Notes: generated by a model not told the origin, from the letters alone. Positions 1-6,275 are shown, counted from the first letter of the stretch. The stretch: 7,943 nucleotides of DNA from Alistipes sp. (GCA_017628595.1 JAGBYV010000280.1:1-7943), one strand, 5' to 3'. Numbers and translations: made by a program.

Positions 1-27
1 AATCAGCTAAGTTTTTGTTTTTTTTTC

Positions 28-35
28 TATCTTTG
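28..35 (+). promoter_or_regulatory. lipA promoter, -7 element
   Basis: TATCTTTG at 28-35 matches the Bacteroidetes -7 consensus TAnnTTTG exactly. Transcription would start near 41-43, leaving a leader of about 20 nt before the lipA ATG at 63. A T-rich stretch lies upstream (11-27), but no TTG sits at the usual 19-21 nt spacing, so the -33 part is weak. The box also rules out the in-frame ATG at 15, which lies upstream of it. Confidence 0.6.
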
Positions 36-62
36 CATCAATTGGAAAATAATGAACTTAAA

Positions 63-956
63 ATGCCGAAGTTTTATGACAAGGTAAATGTACTGCGTAA
101 GCCCGAGTGGTTGAAGATACGCCTGCAGAGCAATGAGGAGTCGGCCGAGGTCGAACGAATAGTCAAAGAGCACTCATTGCATACGATTTGCAGTAGCGGT
201 CTTTGCCCCAATAAGGCTGAGTGTTGGCGTAGAAGAACAGCCACATTCATGATCCTGGGCGATATTTGTACTCGCGGATGTCGATTCTGCGCGACAAAGA
301 CAGGCATACCCCTTGCTCCCGACCCCTCAGAGCCTGAGCAGTTGGCTGAAAGCGTGAGGCTTATGGGACTTCGACATGTTGTCGTAACTTCTGTTACACG
401 TGATGACCTGCCCGATGGCGGTGCTCAGCACTGGGCCGCAGTAGTGGAGGCCATACGTCGTACAAATTGCGACGCAACAATTGAGCTCCTTATTCCCGAT
501 TTGGATGCAAGGGCTGATCTGATAGACATTGTAGCCGCATCCAAGCCCGATATCATCGGGCACAACATCGAAACCGTCGAGCGACTCACCCCGCTTGTAC
601 GCTCCCGAGCGAAGTATCGCACGAGCCTGCGTACACTTGAGATCATCTCTGCATCGGGTGCAGTCTCGAAGAGTGGACTGATGGTCGGACTTGGCGAGAG
701 CGATGATGAAGTATTGCAGACACTTAGAGACCTACGCGATGTAGGTGTCGAGATTGTAACGCTTGGTCAGTATCTTCGACCCTCTCTGGAGCACTATCCC
801 GTTGCGGCGTATATCACTCCTGAGAAATTCGAATGGTACCGACTTCAGGCTCTTGAGATGGGCTTCAGCTATTGTGCCAGTGCACCTATGGTGCGCTCGT
901 CATACCTGGCCGATGCCGCACTGGAGAGCGTCAAGCGTAAAGTTGCCGAGCAGTAG
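63..956 (+). CDS. lipA: Lipoyl synthase LipA (radical SAM)
   Basis: This cytoplasmic radical SAM enzyme inserts two sulfurs into octanoyl groups bound to lipoyl domains and to the glycine cleavage H protein, the last step of lipoate synthesis. The product is 297 aa, normal for the family. The auxiliary cluster motif C-X4-C-X5-C is at C43, C48 and C54. The radical SAM motif CTRGCRFC gives C69, C73 and C76. VTSVTRDDLPDGGA (108-121) is a typical LipA block. The C-terminal RSSY (278-281) supplies the serine ligand of the auxiliary cluster. I chose the ATG at 63 because it gives the usual short N-terminus before RKPEWLKIRL and lies about 20 nt after the -7 box; the ATG at 15 precedes that box. lipB follows after 114 nt. 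All catalytic residues are present, so it should be active. Confidence 0.97.
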   Translation: MPKFYDKVNVLRKPEWLKIRLQSNEESAEVERIVKEHSLHTICSSGLCPNKAECWRRRTATFMILGDICTRGCRFCATKTGIPLAPDPSEPEQLAESVRLMGLRHVVVTSVTRDDLPDGGAQHWAAVVEAIRRTNCDATIELLIPDLDARADLIDIVAASKPDIIGHNIETVERLTPLVRSRAKYRTSLRTLEIISASGAVSKSGLMVGLGESDDEVLQTLRDLRDVGVEIVTLGQYLRPSLEHYPVAAYITPEKFEWYRLQALEMGFSYCASAPMVRSSYLADAALESVKRKVAEQ

Positions 957-1070
957 GAGGGAGGGGCATATAAGACTATCGCAGAAAGAGTTACTCGTTC
1001 ATGGAGTAATAAGTTGACGTATAGTCTGTGGCTCGACCCGACCTTCATCGGCGCAAGGCTTTTGACCAAA

Positions 1071-1769
1071 ATGAAGGGGGTATTGTACAAAGATTTAGGC
1101 CGTATGGGCTACTCCGAGTGCTGGGATTTGCAGCGGTCGCTGTTCGATCGTGTGCTTGCAGTGAAGAGGGGTGTAGCCGATGCCGAGGATCTTTCGGGGC
1201 ATGAAGCCGGCTGGCTTCTCACAGTAGAACACAATCCTGTTTACACATTAGGCAAAAGCGGTAAGGACGAGAATATGCTCGTCTCGGAGGCTTATTTGCG
1301 CTCTATCGGTGCCGAGTTTTTCCACATTGACCGTGGTGGCGACGTGACCTTTCACGGCCCGGGTCAGATAGTGGGTTACCCTATCCTCGATCTGGAGCAG
1401 CTGGGCATCGGTCTTAGGGAGTATATCGACTCTCTCGAGGAGGCCATCATCGGCGTGTGTGCCGAGTGGGGCATCGAGGCGGGTCGTGTGGCAGGCGCCT
1501 CGGGCGTGTGGATCGATGGCGACACTCCGCGCGCAAGAAAGATCTGCGCCATAGGAGTCAAGTCGAGCCGCTATGTTACCATGCACGGCTTTGCCCTGAA
1601 TGTGGCTACGGATCTAAAGTATTTTAACCATATCAACCCCTGCGGATTTGTGGACAGGGGCGTTACGAGCATCGAGCGAGAGGTTGGCCACGCGGTCGAT
1701 TTTGAGCAGGTTAAGATGCAGGTTGTAAAACACTTAAGCGAAAAATTAAAAATTGAAATATATAAATAA
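1071..1769 (+). CDS. lipB: Octanoyltransferase LipB
   Basis: LipB moves octanoate from octanoyl-ACP to a lysine of lipoyl domains in the cytoplasm, making the substrate for LipA. The product is 232 aa. The motif RGGDVTFHGPGQ is at 88-99. The catalytic pair is K157 in RKICAIGVK and C191 in INPCGF. Their 34-residue spacing equals that of K135 and C169 in E. coli LipB. VTMHGFALNV (169-178) is also a family signature. The frame stays open back to a TTG at 1014, but the ATG at 1071 begins MKGVLYKDLG, which fits the usual family N-terminus; an AAGG at 1055-1058 is a poor ribosome-binding site. lipA lies upstream and recJ starts 14 nt after the stop, so the three genes probably form one transcription unit. 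Confidence 0.96.
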   Translation: MKGVLYKDLGRMGYSECWDLQRSLFDRVLAVKRGVADAEDLSGHEAGWLLTVEHNPVYTLGKSGKDENMLVSEAYLRSIGAEFFHIDRGGDVTFHGPGQIVGYPILDLEQLGIGLREYIDSLEEAIIGVCAEWGIEAGRVAGASGVWIDGDTPRARKICAIGVKSSRYVTMHGFALNVATDLKYFNHINPCGFVDRGVTSIEREVGHAVDFEQVKMQVVKHLSEKLKIEIYK

Positions 1770-1783
1770 TAAAATTGTAAGTT

Positions 1784-3547
1784 ATGCCTATAGAGAAGCG
1801 ATGGGTTGTGCGGCAGCATGGCGATCGCGAGGTGGTGGAGCGTTTGGCTACTCACCTCCGAATGTCGCCTGTTCTGACAAACCTACTTGTGCAACGAGGC
1901 ATAGACACCGTAGAAAAGGCCAATAGGTTCTTTAACCCGCAGCTTGCAGATCTGCATGATCCCTTCCTGATGAAGGATATGGATCGCGCAGTGGAGCGTA
2001 TCGAGCGCGCCGTCGCAGATAATGAGATGATCATGGTGTATGGCGACTACGACGTGGACGGTACCACAGCGGTTGCGTTGGTTTATAAGTTCCTCAGGCA
2101 GATAGGTCACAAAAACCTTGTTTTCTACATCCCCGACCGTTATAATGACGGTTACGGCATCTCGGTCAAGGGTATTGACTTCGCAGCCCGCAAGGGTGTG
2201 ACGCTGGCCATTGCTCTGGATTGTGGTATTAAAGCCGTAGAAAAGGTTGTTTATGCGAAGCAGAAGGGTGTTGATTTCATCATCTGCGACCACCACCTCC
2301 CAGCCGACGAGATTCCCGCGGCTGTGGCTGTGCTGGATCCCAAGCGCAACGACTGCAACTATCCGTTCAACGAGTTGTCAGGTTGTGGCGTAGGATTCAA
2401 ACTCGTGCAGGCCTATGCACAGAAGCACGGTATTCCGTTCAAGGATATCGAGCATCTGCTTGACTTGCTCGTGGTAAGTATTGCGTCCGACATTGTGCCC
2501 CTTGCGGGTGAGAACCGTATCCTGGCCTACTATGGTCTGGAGCGTCTGAACCGCATGCCTTCGTCGGGACTTGGGTCGATAATCAAGATTTGTGGCCTTG
2601 AGCGCCAGACAATCACTATCGACGACATTGTGTTTAAGATTGGTCCGCGCATCAACGCCGCAGGTCGTATGCGTATGGACGAGAACGACGAGAATGCCGC
2701 TCCGAGTGGTGGCTTTGCCGCTGTGGAGTTGCTCGTCGAGGGTAATGAGAAGCAGGCTCGTGAGTTCTGCGACGTGATTGACTCGTACAATCAGGATCGT
2801 AAGAATATCGACCGCAGCGTCACGCAGGAGGCTCACGACTACATTGAGTCGAATCCCCACCTGAAGGATCGCAAGTGTACGGTGATCTACAATCCCAAGT
2901 GGATGAAGGGCATCGTGGGTATCGTAGCCTCGCGCCTTATCGAGACCTACTACCGTCCTACGGTGGTGCTCACGATGAGCAACGGCTTCGTGACGGGTTC
3001 GGCACGTTCGGTGCCCGGCTTTGATCTGTATCAGGCTGTGGAGTCGTGCTCGGATCTGCTGGAGAACTTCGGTGGACATATGTATGCCGCAGGTCTTACC
3101 ATGCGTCCCGAGAATGTTGAGGCTTTCAAGGAGCGTTTCAACGCCTATGTTGAGAAGAACATCGATCCGCAGATATTGGTGCCGCAGGTAGATATCGACA
3201 GCGAGTTGCTCTTCTCGGACATCACGCCCGCGTTCCATCGCCAGCTCAACAGTTTCCAGCCCTTCGGTCCCGGAAACACGGCACCTGTCTTTGCGACGTA
3301 TGGTGCAAGCTCGCATGGCGAGGCAAAGTTGGTGGGAGCAGAAATGGAGCATCTGCGTATGGATCTGGTGCAGAAGCAGAAGCCTAACACCTCGATTCAG
3401 ACCATTGCCTTCCAGCAGCCCACACACTATGAGTGGGTACGCTCGGGCCGTCCCATCGATGTCTGCTACCAGATTGTGGAGAACCACTATCGTGGCACGG
3501 TTACCACGCAGCTACGAATTAAGGATATTAAACCCGTAGTAAAATAA
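1784..3547 (+). CDS. recJ: Single-stranded-DNA exonuclease RecJ
   Basis: RecJ is a 5'-3' single-strand DNA exonuclease of the DHH phosphoesterase family, used in recombinational repair and mismatch repair. The product is 587 aa, close to the E. coli length of 577. The metal-binding motifs occur in order: YGDYDVDG (86-93), ALDCG (144-148), CDHH (168-171), GCGVGFK (200-206) and SIASDIVPL (232-240). INAAGRM is at 290-296. The DHHA1 part shows KGIVGIVASRL (375-385), TGSARS (404-409) and GGHMYAAGLT (430-439). FQPFGPGN (491-498) opens the C-terminal OB-fold part. The ATG at 1784 follows the lipB stop by 14 nt of A/T-rich sequence without a clear Shine-Dalgarno. A nested inverted repeat begins at its stop codon. 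No key residue is missing. Confidence 0.97.
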   Translation: MPIEKRWVVRQHGDREVVERLATHLRMSPVLTNLLVQRGIDTVEKANRFFNPQLADLHDPFLMKDMDRAVERIERAVADNEMIMVYGDYDVDGTTAVALVYKFLRQIGHKNLVFYIPDRYNDGYGISVKGIDFAARKGVTLAIALDCGIKAVEKVVYAKQKGVDFIICDHHLPADEIPAAVAVLDPKRNDCNYPFNELSGCGVGFKLVQAYAQKHGIPFKDIEHLLDLLVVSIASDIVPLAGENRILAYYGLERLNRMPSSGLGSIIKICGLERQTITIDDIVFKIGPRINAAGRMRMDENDENAAPSGGFAAVELLVEGNEKQAREFCDVIDSYNQDRKNIDRSVTQEAHDYIESNPHLKDRKCTVIYNPKWMKGIVGIVASRLIETYYRPTVVLTMSNGFVTGSARSVPGFDLYQAVESCSDLLENFGGHMYAAGLTMRPENVEAFKERFNAYVEKNIDPQILVPQVDIDSELLFSDITPAFHRQLNSFQPFGPGNTAPVFATYGASSHGEAKLVGAEMEHLRMDLVQKQKPNTSIQTIAFQQPTHYEWVRSGRPIDVCYQIVENHYRGTVTTQLRIKDIKPVVK

Positions 3548-3666
3548 AAATTGCCTAATTGGGCTGTTTTGTCGTTACGCTTGCCGAGCAAATGCTCACA
3601 TACGAGTAGTATGCTCCGCTTTGCTCGCCGTCGCAGGCCTAAAAACAGCCTCAATTATCCAATTTT
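3547..3666. repeat. Nested inverted repeat, REP- or MITE-like
   Basis: This 120-bp element fills the gap after recJ. Its outer arms, 3547-3570 and 3642-3666, are inverted copies: they share AAAATTG, TAATTG and GGCTGTTTT blocks with two mismatches and one extra base. Inside is a second inverted repeat: CGAGCAAA (3585-3592) pairs with TTTGCTCG (3620-3627). At the centre CATAC (3599-3603) and GTATG (3609-3613) enclose GAGTA. The 6-nt stretches between the inner stems do not pair. There is no reading frame. It could act as a recJ terminator, since TTTTT follows the right arm, or be a dispersed palindromic element. Copy number cannot be judged from this window. Confidence 0.7.
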
Positions 3667-3763
3667 TGGGTGCAAGGATTAGGCGTAGGTCGCTATTCGA
3701 TGGTATGCCTAAGAATATTGGGATAGCGCTCGTAAGCAAGAGTAGCGGGCTTATCCTAGAAAA

Positions 3764-4125
3764 AATTGCAAGTACGCTCTATCGCTGCCCGTAAGGGGAG
3801 AGGAAAGTCCGAGCAACACAGAGCGCCGCACGAGTTAACGGCTCGACGTTCGTGAGGGTGTAGTAGCGTAACAGAGAATAACCGCCGATGTCGGCCTTCG
3901 GGCTGGCAGGTAAGGGTGAAAAGGTGGGGTAAGAGCCCACCGCGGTGGCAGCAATGTTCACTGGCCGTACGCCTTGCGGGTTGCAAGACCATGTATACCG
4001 ACAATTAAGGGTTGCTCGTCCAATGTCGGGGGGTAGGTTGCTAGAGGCTGTGGGTGACCACAGCAGTAGATAAATGATAGAGGCCTCTGAGGAGGTACAG
4101 AACTCGGCTTATAGTATTTGCAATG
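3764..4125 (+). ncRNA. rnpB: RNase P RNA, bacterial class A
   Basis: This is the catalytic RNA of RNase P, which cuts the 5' leader from tRNA precursors together with the RnpA protein. Conserved elements appear in order: AGGAAAGTCC (3801-3810), ACAGAGAATAACCGCC (3871-3886), GGTAAGGGTGAAAAGGTG (3909-3926), AAGAGCCCACCG (3931-3942), the tRNA-tail-binding L15 region GGGTAGG (4031-4037), AGATAAATGATAGAGG (around 4068-4083) and ACAGAACTCGGCTTA (4097-4111). Stem P1 fixes the ends: ATTGCAAGTAC (3765-3775) pairs with GTATTTGCAAT (4114-4124), with one G-U pair. The length of about 362 nt is normal for class A. Open frames on either strand here are chance. TATCCTAG at 3752-3759 is only a partial -7 match, so the promoter is unclear. 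A hairpin terminator follows within 5 nt. Confidence 0.97.
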
Positions 4126-4129
4126 AAAT

Positions 4130-4160
4130 AAGAGTCCGTCTGGCAACAGGCGGACTCTTT
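4130..4160. terminator. Two-way terminator between rnpB and the converging gene
   Basis: AAGAGTCCGTCTG (4130-4142) and CAGGCGGACTCTT (4147-4159) form a 13-bp stem with one G-T wobble around a GCAA loop. On the + strand TTTGCTTT follows. On the - strand CTTATTTCATT follows. It lies 5 nt after the predicted rnpB 3' end and about 38 nt beyond the stop of the converging gene at 4198, so it can serve both transcripts. A 10-bp palindrome, GGTGCGCACC, lies between it and that stop (4176-4185). Confidence 0.85.
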
Positions 4161-4197
4161 GCTTTATATGGTTGAGGTGCGCACCCCGAATCTCTGT

Positions 4198-4854
4198 TTA
4201 TTCAAATGTAAGGAATTTCTCTCGCTCGGTCATGCAGTGCGGACAGTAGGAGGTATGCAGCAGTTCGTTGGATATGGCTCCGCACGTGGGACACACCGTG
4301 TATGGCGCTTGCTCTGCCTGCTGCTGGTCAAGCGTCGCTATCTCGCGCCTCAGGATTACGATCTGCGCTATGTCGCTGGCATCGCACCATGTGATCAGAC
4401 GTGCTATGTAGCGGTTGTTCTCCTCTATGGCGCGGTGCAGACACTCCTCGGTTATCCCTTCGTGCAGGTCGCTCTTTGCCTGCAGGGCGTGGTGCAGATG
4501 CGTGCGAGTGTTGACCATCGTGTAATGCTGCACTACGGGCGAGTGAAACCGCCCTCCGAGCGATTCGATGGCCTTGCGGCAGTTTGCGCACTGCACATTG
4601 TCGGCATAGGCCAGGGCACGCAGCAGTGCCGCCTGCTGATGCAGGGAGTCCTGCTCGGCATGGCGGGCATACTCGGTGTAGAGATGGCTTTGGCGGTATT
4701 TGGCTCGACACAACTCGTGCAGACCCTGTAGAGAGTCGTACCATAGATACTCCGTGGGCTGCGCCTCGCTACGCAGACTGAAGAGGTAGGATGCCCCTAT
4801 GGCCGATGCCGCCAGAGCGAAGGCAATGATGAATGGTATTTTTATCAGTTTCAT
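4198..4854 (-). CDS. Membrane-anchored rubrerythrin-like protein with altered metal site
   Basis: The product is 218 aa. Residues 5-26 form a hydrophobic N-terminal segment, either a signal anchor or an uncleaved signal, so the rest should lie outside the inner membrane. Residues 40-175 look like a rubrerythrin four-helix domain: LLRALAYADNVQCANC (77-92) follows the usual FRAxAxAExxHA helix, and a second similar half follows. The C-terminus has a rubredoxin-like zinc ribbon, CPTCG (188-192) and CPHC (204-207). The diiron ligands are gone in both halves: Glu to Lys at 52 and 127, and ExxH to DxxQ at 85-88 and 161-164. Extra cysteines are at 49, 89, 92, 138 and 157. Peroxidase activity is therefore unlikely, and I cannot name a function. 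It has its own terminator region on each side, so it is probably transcribed alone. The overlapping + strand frame has no family resemblance. Confidence 0.85.
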   Translation of the reverse strand: MKLIKIPFIIAFALAASAIGASYLFSLRSEAQPTEYLWYDSLQGLHELCRAKYRQSHLYTEYARHAEQDSLHQQAALLRALAYADNVQCANCRKAIESLGGRFHSPVVQHYTMVNTRTHLHHALQAKSDLHEGITEECLHRAIEENNRYIARLITWCDASDIAQIVILRREIATLDQQQAEQAPYTVCPTCGAISNELLHTSYCPHCMTEREKFLTFE

Positions 4855-4902
4855 ACCCCTTGCAGAGCATAAATTGTGCCTGACCGTGGTATCAAATTGT
4901 AT

Positions 4903-4930
4903 AAAAAAAGCGGAGGAAAAACTCCTCCGC
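4903..4930 (-). terminator. Terminator of the alpha/beta hydrolase gene
   Basis: On the - strand GCGGAGGA (4930-4923) and TCCTCCGC (4917-4910) form a perfect 8-bp stem with a 5-nt loop. A run of seven T residues (4909-4903) follows. It lies 20 nt past the hydrolase stop and is a textbook intrinsic terminator. The next leftward gene starts about 50 nt further on. Confidence 0.92.
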
Positions 4931-4950
4931 CTCTTTTCTGTGATGGTATG

Positions 4951-5784
4951 TTATTTGCCTGAGAGCAATGCCTTGCTCAGGAACTCGGCGCTCTTGCCTG
5001 CCACCTGCTCGATCTGCTTTGAGAATCCGTGGTCGGCCTTGTCGATTATCACCAGCTCGCTGCCGGGCCATGTCTGATGGAAGCGCTCTCCATAGGTGTA
5101 GGGCACCACTCTGTCGCCCGTGCCGTGAATGATCAGTGCCGGACCCTGATATTTGGCCGCCGTCTCGTAGATAGGCAGCGAGAAGGCTGTGCGGATATAC
5201 TCTGCACCGAGACGCATGCCTCTGAATAGCTCTACATACTCGCCTAGATTGAACGGATCGTATGTGGCACCCATCGTGCTGCCACGGATTGCGTCGTCAC
5301 GCAGTACGGCTGCGGGAGCCAGCAGCACAACCGCCTTAATCTTCTCTGCGCCCAGGTCGCCAGCCGTCATCGCCGCCACGACACCACCCTGCGAGTGACC
5401 CGTGATGGCAACGCTCTCAACGTATGGCAGGTTACTTACGTACTCAATCACCTTTTTCGCATCCACAATCTCGTTGGGCACGGTCATATCCTGAAAACGT
5501 CCCTCGCTCTGTCCGTGTCCGTTGAAGTCGAAACGTATTGAGGCTATGCCCTGCTGTCGGAGTAGCTCGGCAATCTGCTTCTCGAGCGCTCCCTCCTTAT
5601 TGCCCATAAAACCGTGGCAGAGCAGCACCATAGGACAACGCTCTCCGTCCTTGAGCTCGGGCTTGAGAATGACGCCCTGCAACTTGCCGTGGTCGCCGTC
5701 GATTGTTACCGTCTGGGTTTGTGCATAAACATTTGTCGCCATTGCTGCAAAGAGCATTGTGACCAATAACATAATTTTTCTCAT
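4951..5784 (-). CDS. Exported alpha/beta hydrolase, feruloyl-esterase-like
   Basis: The product is 277 aa, a serine hydrolase most like cinnamoyl/feruloyl esterases such as Butyrivibrio Est1E, which free phenolic acids from plant cell-wall esters. Residues 1-21 are a Sec signal peptide ending in VYA, so it acts in the periplasm or outside. CHGF (56-59) forms the oxyanion hole. GHSQGG (129-134) gives nucleophile S131. GTGDRVVP (221-228) gives acid D224, and ADHGF (250-254) gives base H252. The stretch at about 155-205 between core strands corresponds to the small lid domain of Est1E. The ATG at 5784 is chosen because it starts the signal peptide; the frame is open up to 5874, but that extension runs through the promoter. 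The gene has its own promoter and terminator. Substrate is inferred from resemblance; other acyl esters are possible. Confidence 0.92.
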   Translation of the reverse strand: MRKIMLLVTMLFAAMATNVYAQTQTVTIDGDHGKLQGVILKPELKDGERCPMVLLCHGFMGNKEGALEKQIAELLRQQGIASIRFDFNGHGQSEGRFQDMTVPNEIVDAKKVIEYVSNLPYVESVAITGHSQGGVVAAMTAGDLGAEKIKAVVLLAPAAVLRDDAIRGSTMGATYDPFNLGEYVELFRGMRLGAEYIRTAFSLPIYETAAKYQGPALIIHGTGDRVVPYTYGERFHQTWPGSELVIIDKADHGFSKQIEQVAGKSAEFLSKALLSGK

Positions 5785-5844
5785 AAGTGGTATGTTTAAT
5801 ATTTGTAATCTTTCGGCTGAAAAGCAGACCTTGGTGTGACGATA

Positions 5845-5874
5845 CAAATTTACTATATTCCTGAAAAAAAACAA
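5845..5874 (-). promoter_or_regulatory. Promoter of the alpha/beta hydrolase gene
   Basis: On the - strand TTG (5874-5872) and TAAATTTG (5852-5845) are separated by 19 nt. This matches the Bacteroidetes consensus, in which a TTTG or TTG at -33 sits 19-21 nt before TAnnTTTG. Transcription would start near 5838, giving a leader of about 54 nt. The -33 element and the spacer are built from the end of the rpmH terminator. Confidence 0.85.
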
Positions 5875-5900
5875 GAGGGAACCGCGTCCGGCTCCCTCTT
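5864..5900 (-). terminator. Terminator of rpmH
   Basis: On the - strand a 12-bp stem with one G-U pair forms between 5900-5889 (AAGAGGGAGCCG) and 5884-5873 (CGGTTCCCTCTT), with a 4-nt loop. A G and then eight T residues (5871-5864) follow. It lies 23 nt beyond the rpmH stop. The T run is also the spacer of the next gene's promoter. Confidence 0.92.
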
Positions 5901-5923
5901 ATTTTTCCGACAGAATCGGAAAA

Positions 5924-6091
5924 TTAAGCATACTTGAATGTTGACTCATCAGATACGGTCAACTTCTTGCGTCCCTTTGCGCGACGCGCTGCCAATACCT
6001 TGCGGCCGTTAGCAGTAGCCATTCTCTGACGGAATCCATGCTTGTTGATTCTCTTGCGACGAGAAGGCTGGTAAGTTCTCTTCATTGCCAT
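5924..6091 (-). CDS. rpmH: 50S ribosomal protein L34
   Basis: L34 is a small basic protein of the large ribosomal subunit that binds 23S rRNA. The 55-aa product starts [14 protein letters not shown] and contains the family core [20 protein letters not shown] (18-37) followed by [10 protein letters not shown]. The first ATG is at 6091; a second ATG two codons later (6085) would give a 53-aa form starting MKRTYQPS, the usual L34 N-terminus, so the exact start is uncertain. There is no Shine-Dalgarno; a 12-bp palindrome touches the start codon. The gene has its own strong promoter, a structured leader and a strong terminator, so it is likely monocistronic. Its common partner rnpA, encoding RNase P protein, is not adjacent. 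Confidence 0.97.
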   Translation of the reverse strand: MAMKRTYQPSRRKRINKHGFRQRMATANGRKVLAARRAKGRKKLTVSDESTFKYA

Positions 6092-6103
6092 AACGATATC
6101 GTT
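6092..6103. other. 12-bp perfect palindrome at the rpmH start
   Basis: AACGATATCGTT is a perfect palindrome directly upstream of the rpmH ATG. It lies inside the mRNA leader, where a Shine-Dalgarno would normally be. It could form a tight hairpin or bind a dimeric protein, but a chance occurrence is possible. Confidence 0.5.
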
Positions 6104-6112
6104 TTTGTGTTT

Positions 6113-6130
6113 GTTTCACTTAAGTTTCAC
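6113..6130 (-). repeat. Direct repeat in the rpmH leader
   Basis: On the - strand GTGAAAC occurs twice (6130-6124 and 6119-6113) separated by TTAA. The copies sit in the rpmH leader between the 5' hairpin and the palindrome at the start codon. No function is known to me. Confidence 0.45.
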
Positions 6131-6132
6131 GC

Positions 6133-6154
6133 AGATTGTGCCGTAGCATAATCT
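6133..6154 (-). promoter_or_regulatory. 5' stem-loop of the rpmH mRNA
   Basis: In the - strand transcript AGAUUAUGC (6154-6146) pairs with GCACAAUCU (6141-6133), nine positions with one A-C mismatch, around a UACG loop closed by C-G. cUACGg is one of the unusually stable UNCG tetraloops. The hairpin begins about 4-6 nt after the predicted transcription start, so it would cap the mRNA. It may stabilise the message or be a site for regulation. Confidence 0.65.
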
Positions 6155-6164
6155 TTGCGAGGGG

Positions 6165-6196
6165 CAAAGGTAAAACGTTTTTTTTGAAAACGCAAA
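6165..6196 (-). promoter_or_regulatory. rpmH promoter
   Basis: On the - strand TTTG (6196-6193) and TACCTTTG (6172-6165) are separated by 20 nt. This is a perfect fit to the Bacteroidetes consensus TTTG-N19-21-TAnnTTTG. Transcription should begin near 6158-6160, giving a leader of about 67 nt. It lies between the DUF4924 gene and rpmH, so L34 does not depend on readthrough. Confidence 0.9.
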
Positions 6197-6275
6197 CTAT
6201 TTTCAAATAAAAAACTCTCTTGCCGCGGTTTTTGCCCTTTTATTGAGGTCTTACAGTGGCTTTTAGCTCTGTTTT

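Noticed and set aside
15..62. Upstream in-frame ATG of lipA
   Set aside because: It lies before the -7 box at 28-35 and adds a non-conserved N-terminus.
1014..1070. TTG start giving a 19-residue extension of LipB
   Set aside because: The extension is not family-like, while MKGVLYKDLG from 1071 is a standard LipB N-terminus.
1770..1777. TAAAATTG as a recJ promoter
   Set aside because: It has a mismatch to the -7 box, wrong spacing to a TTG, and would place the start on the recJ ATG itself.
2378..3487. 369-aa open frame on the - strand inside recJ
   Set aside because: It is antisense to an intact recJ with all motifs and shows no domain; long antisense frames are common in GC-biased codons.
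3571..3640. CRISPR repeat
   Set aside because: There is one palindromic unit only, with no regularly spaced copies.
3675..3757. Possible tRNA before rnpB
   Set aside because: GGAT and ATCC ends and a TTCGA occur, but no acceptor, anticodon and T stems form a cloverleaf.
4159..4731. 190-aa open frame on the + strand over the rubrerythrin-like gene
   Set aside because: It runs antisense to a coherent protein with a membrane anchor and zinc ribbon, and it starts inside the rnpB terminator.
5785..5874. 30-residue N-terminal extension of the hydrolase
   Set aside because: It is encoded by the promoter and leader and would bury the signal peptide.
5924..6275. Replication origin near rpmH
   Set aside because: rpmH often lies by oriC in other phyla, but no DnaA-box cluster, dnaA or rnpA is visible here.
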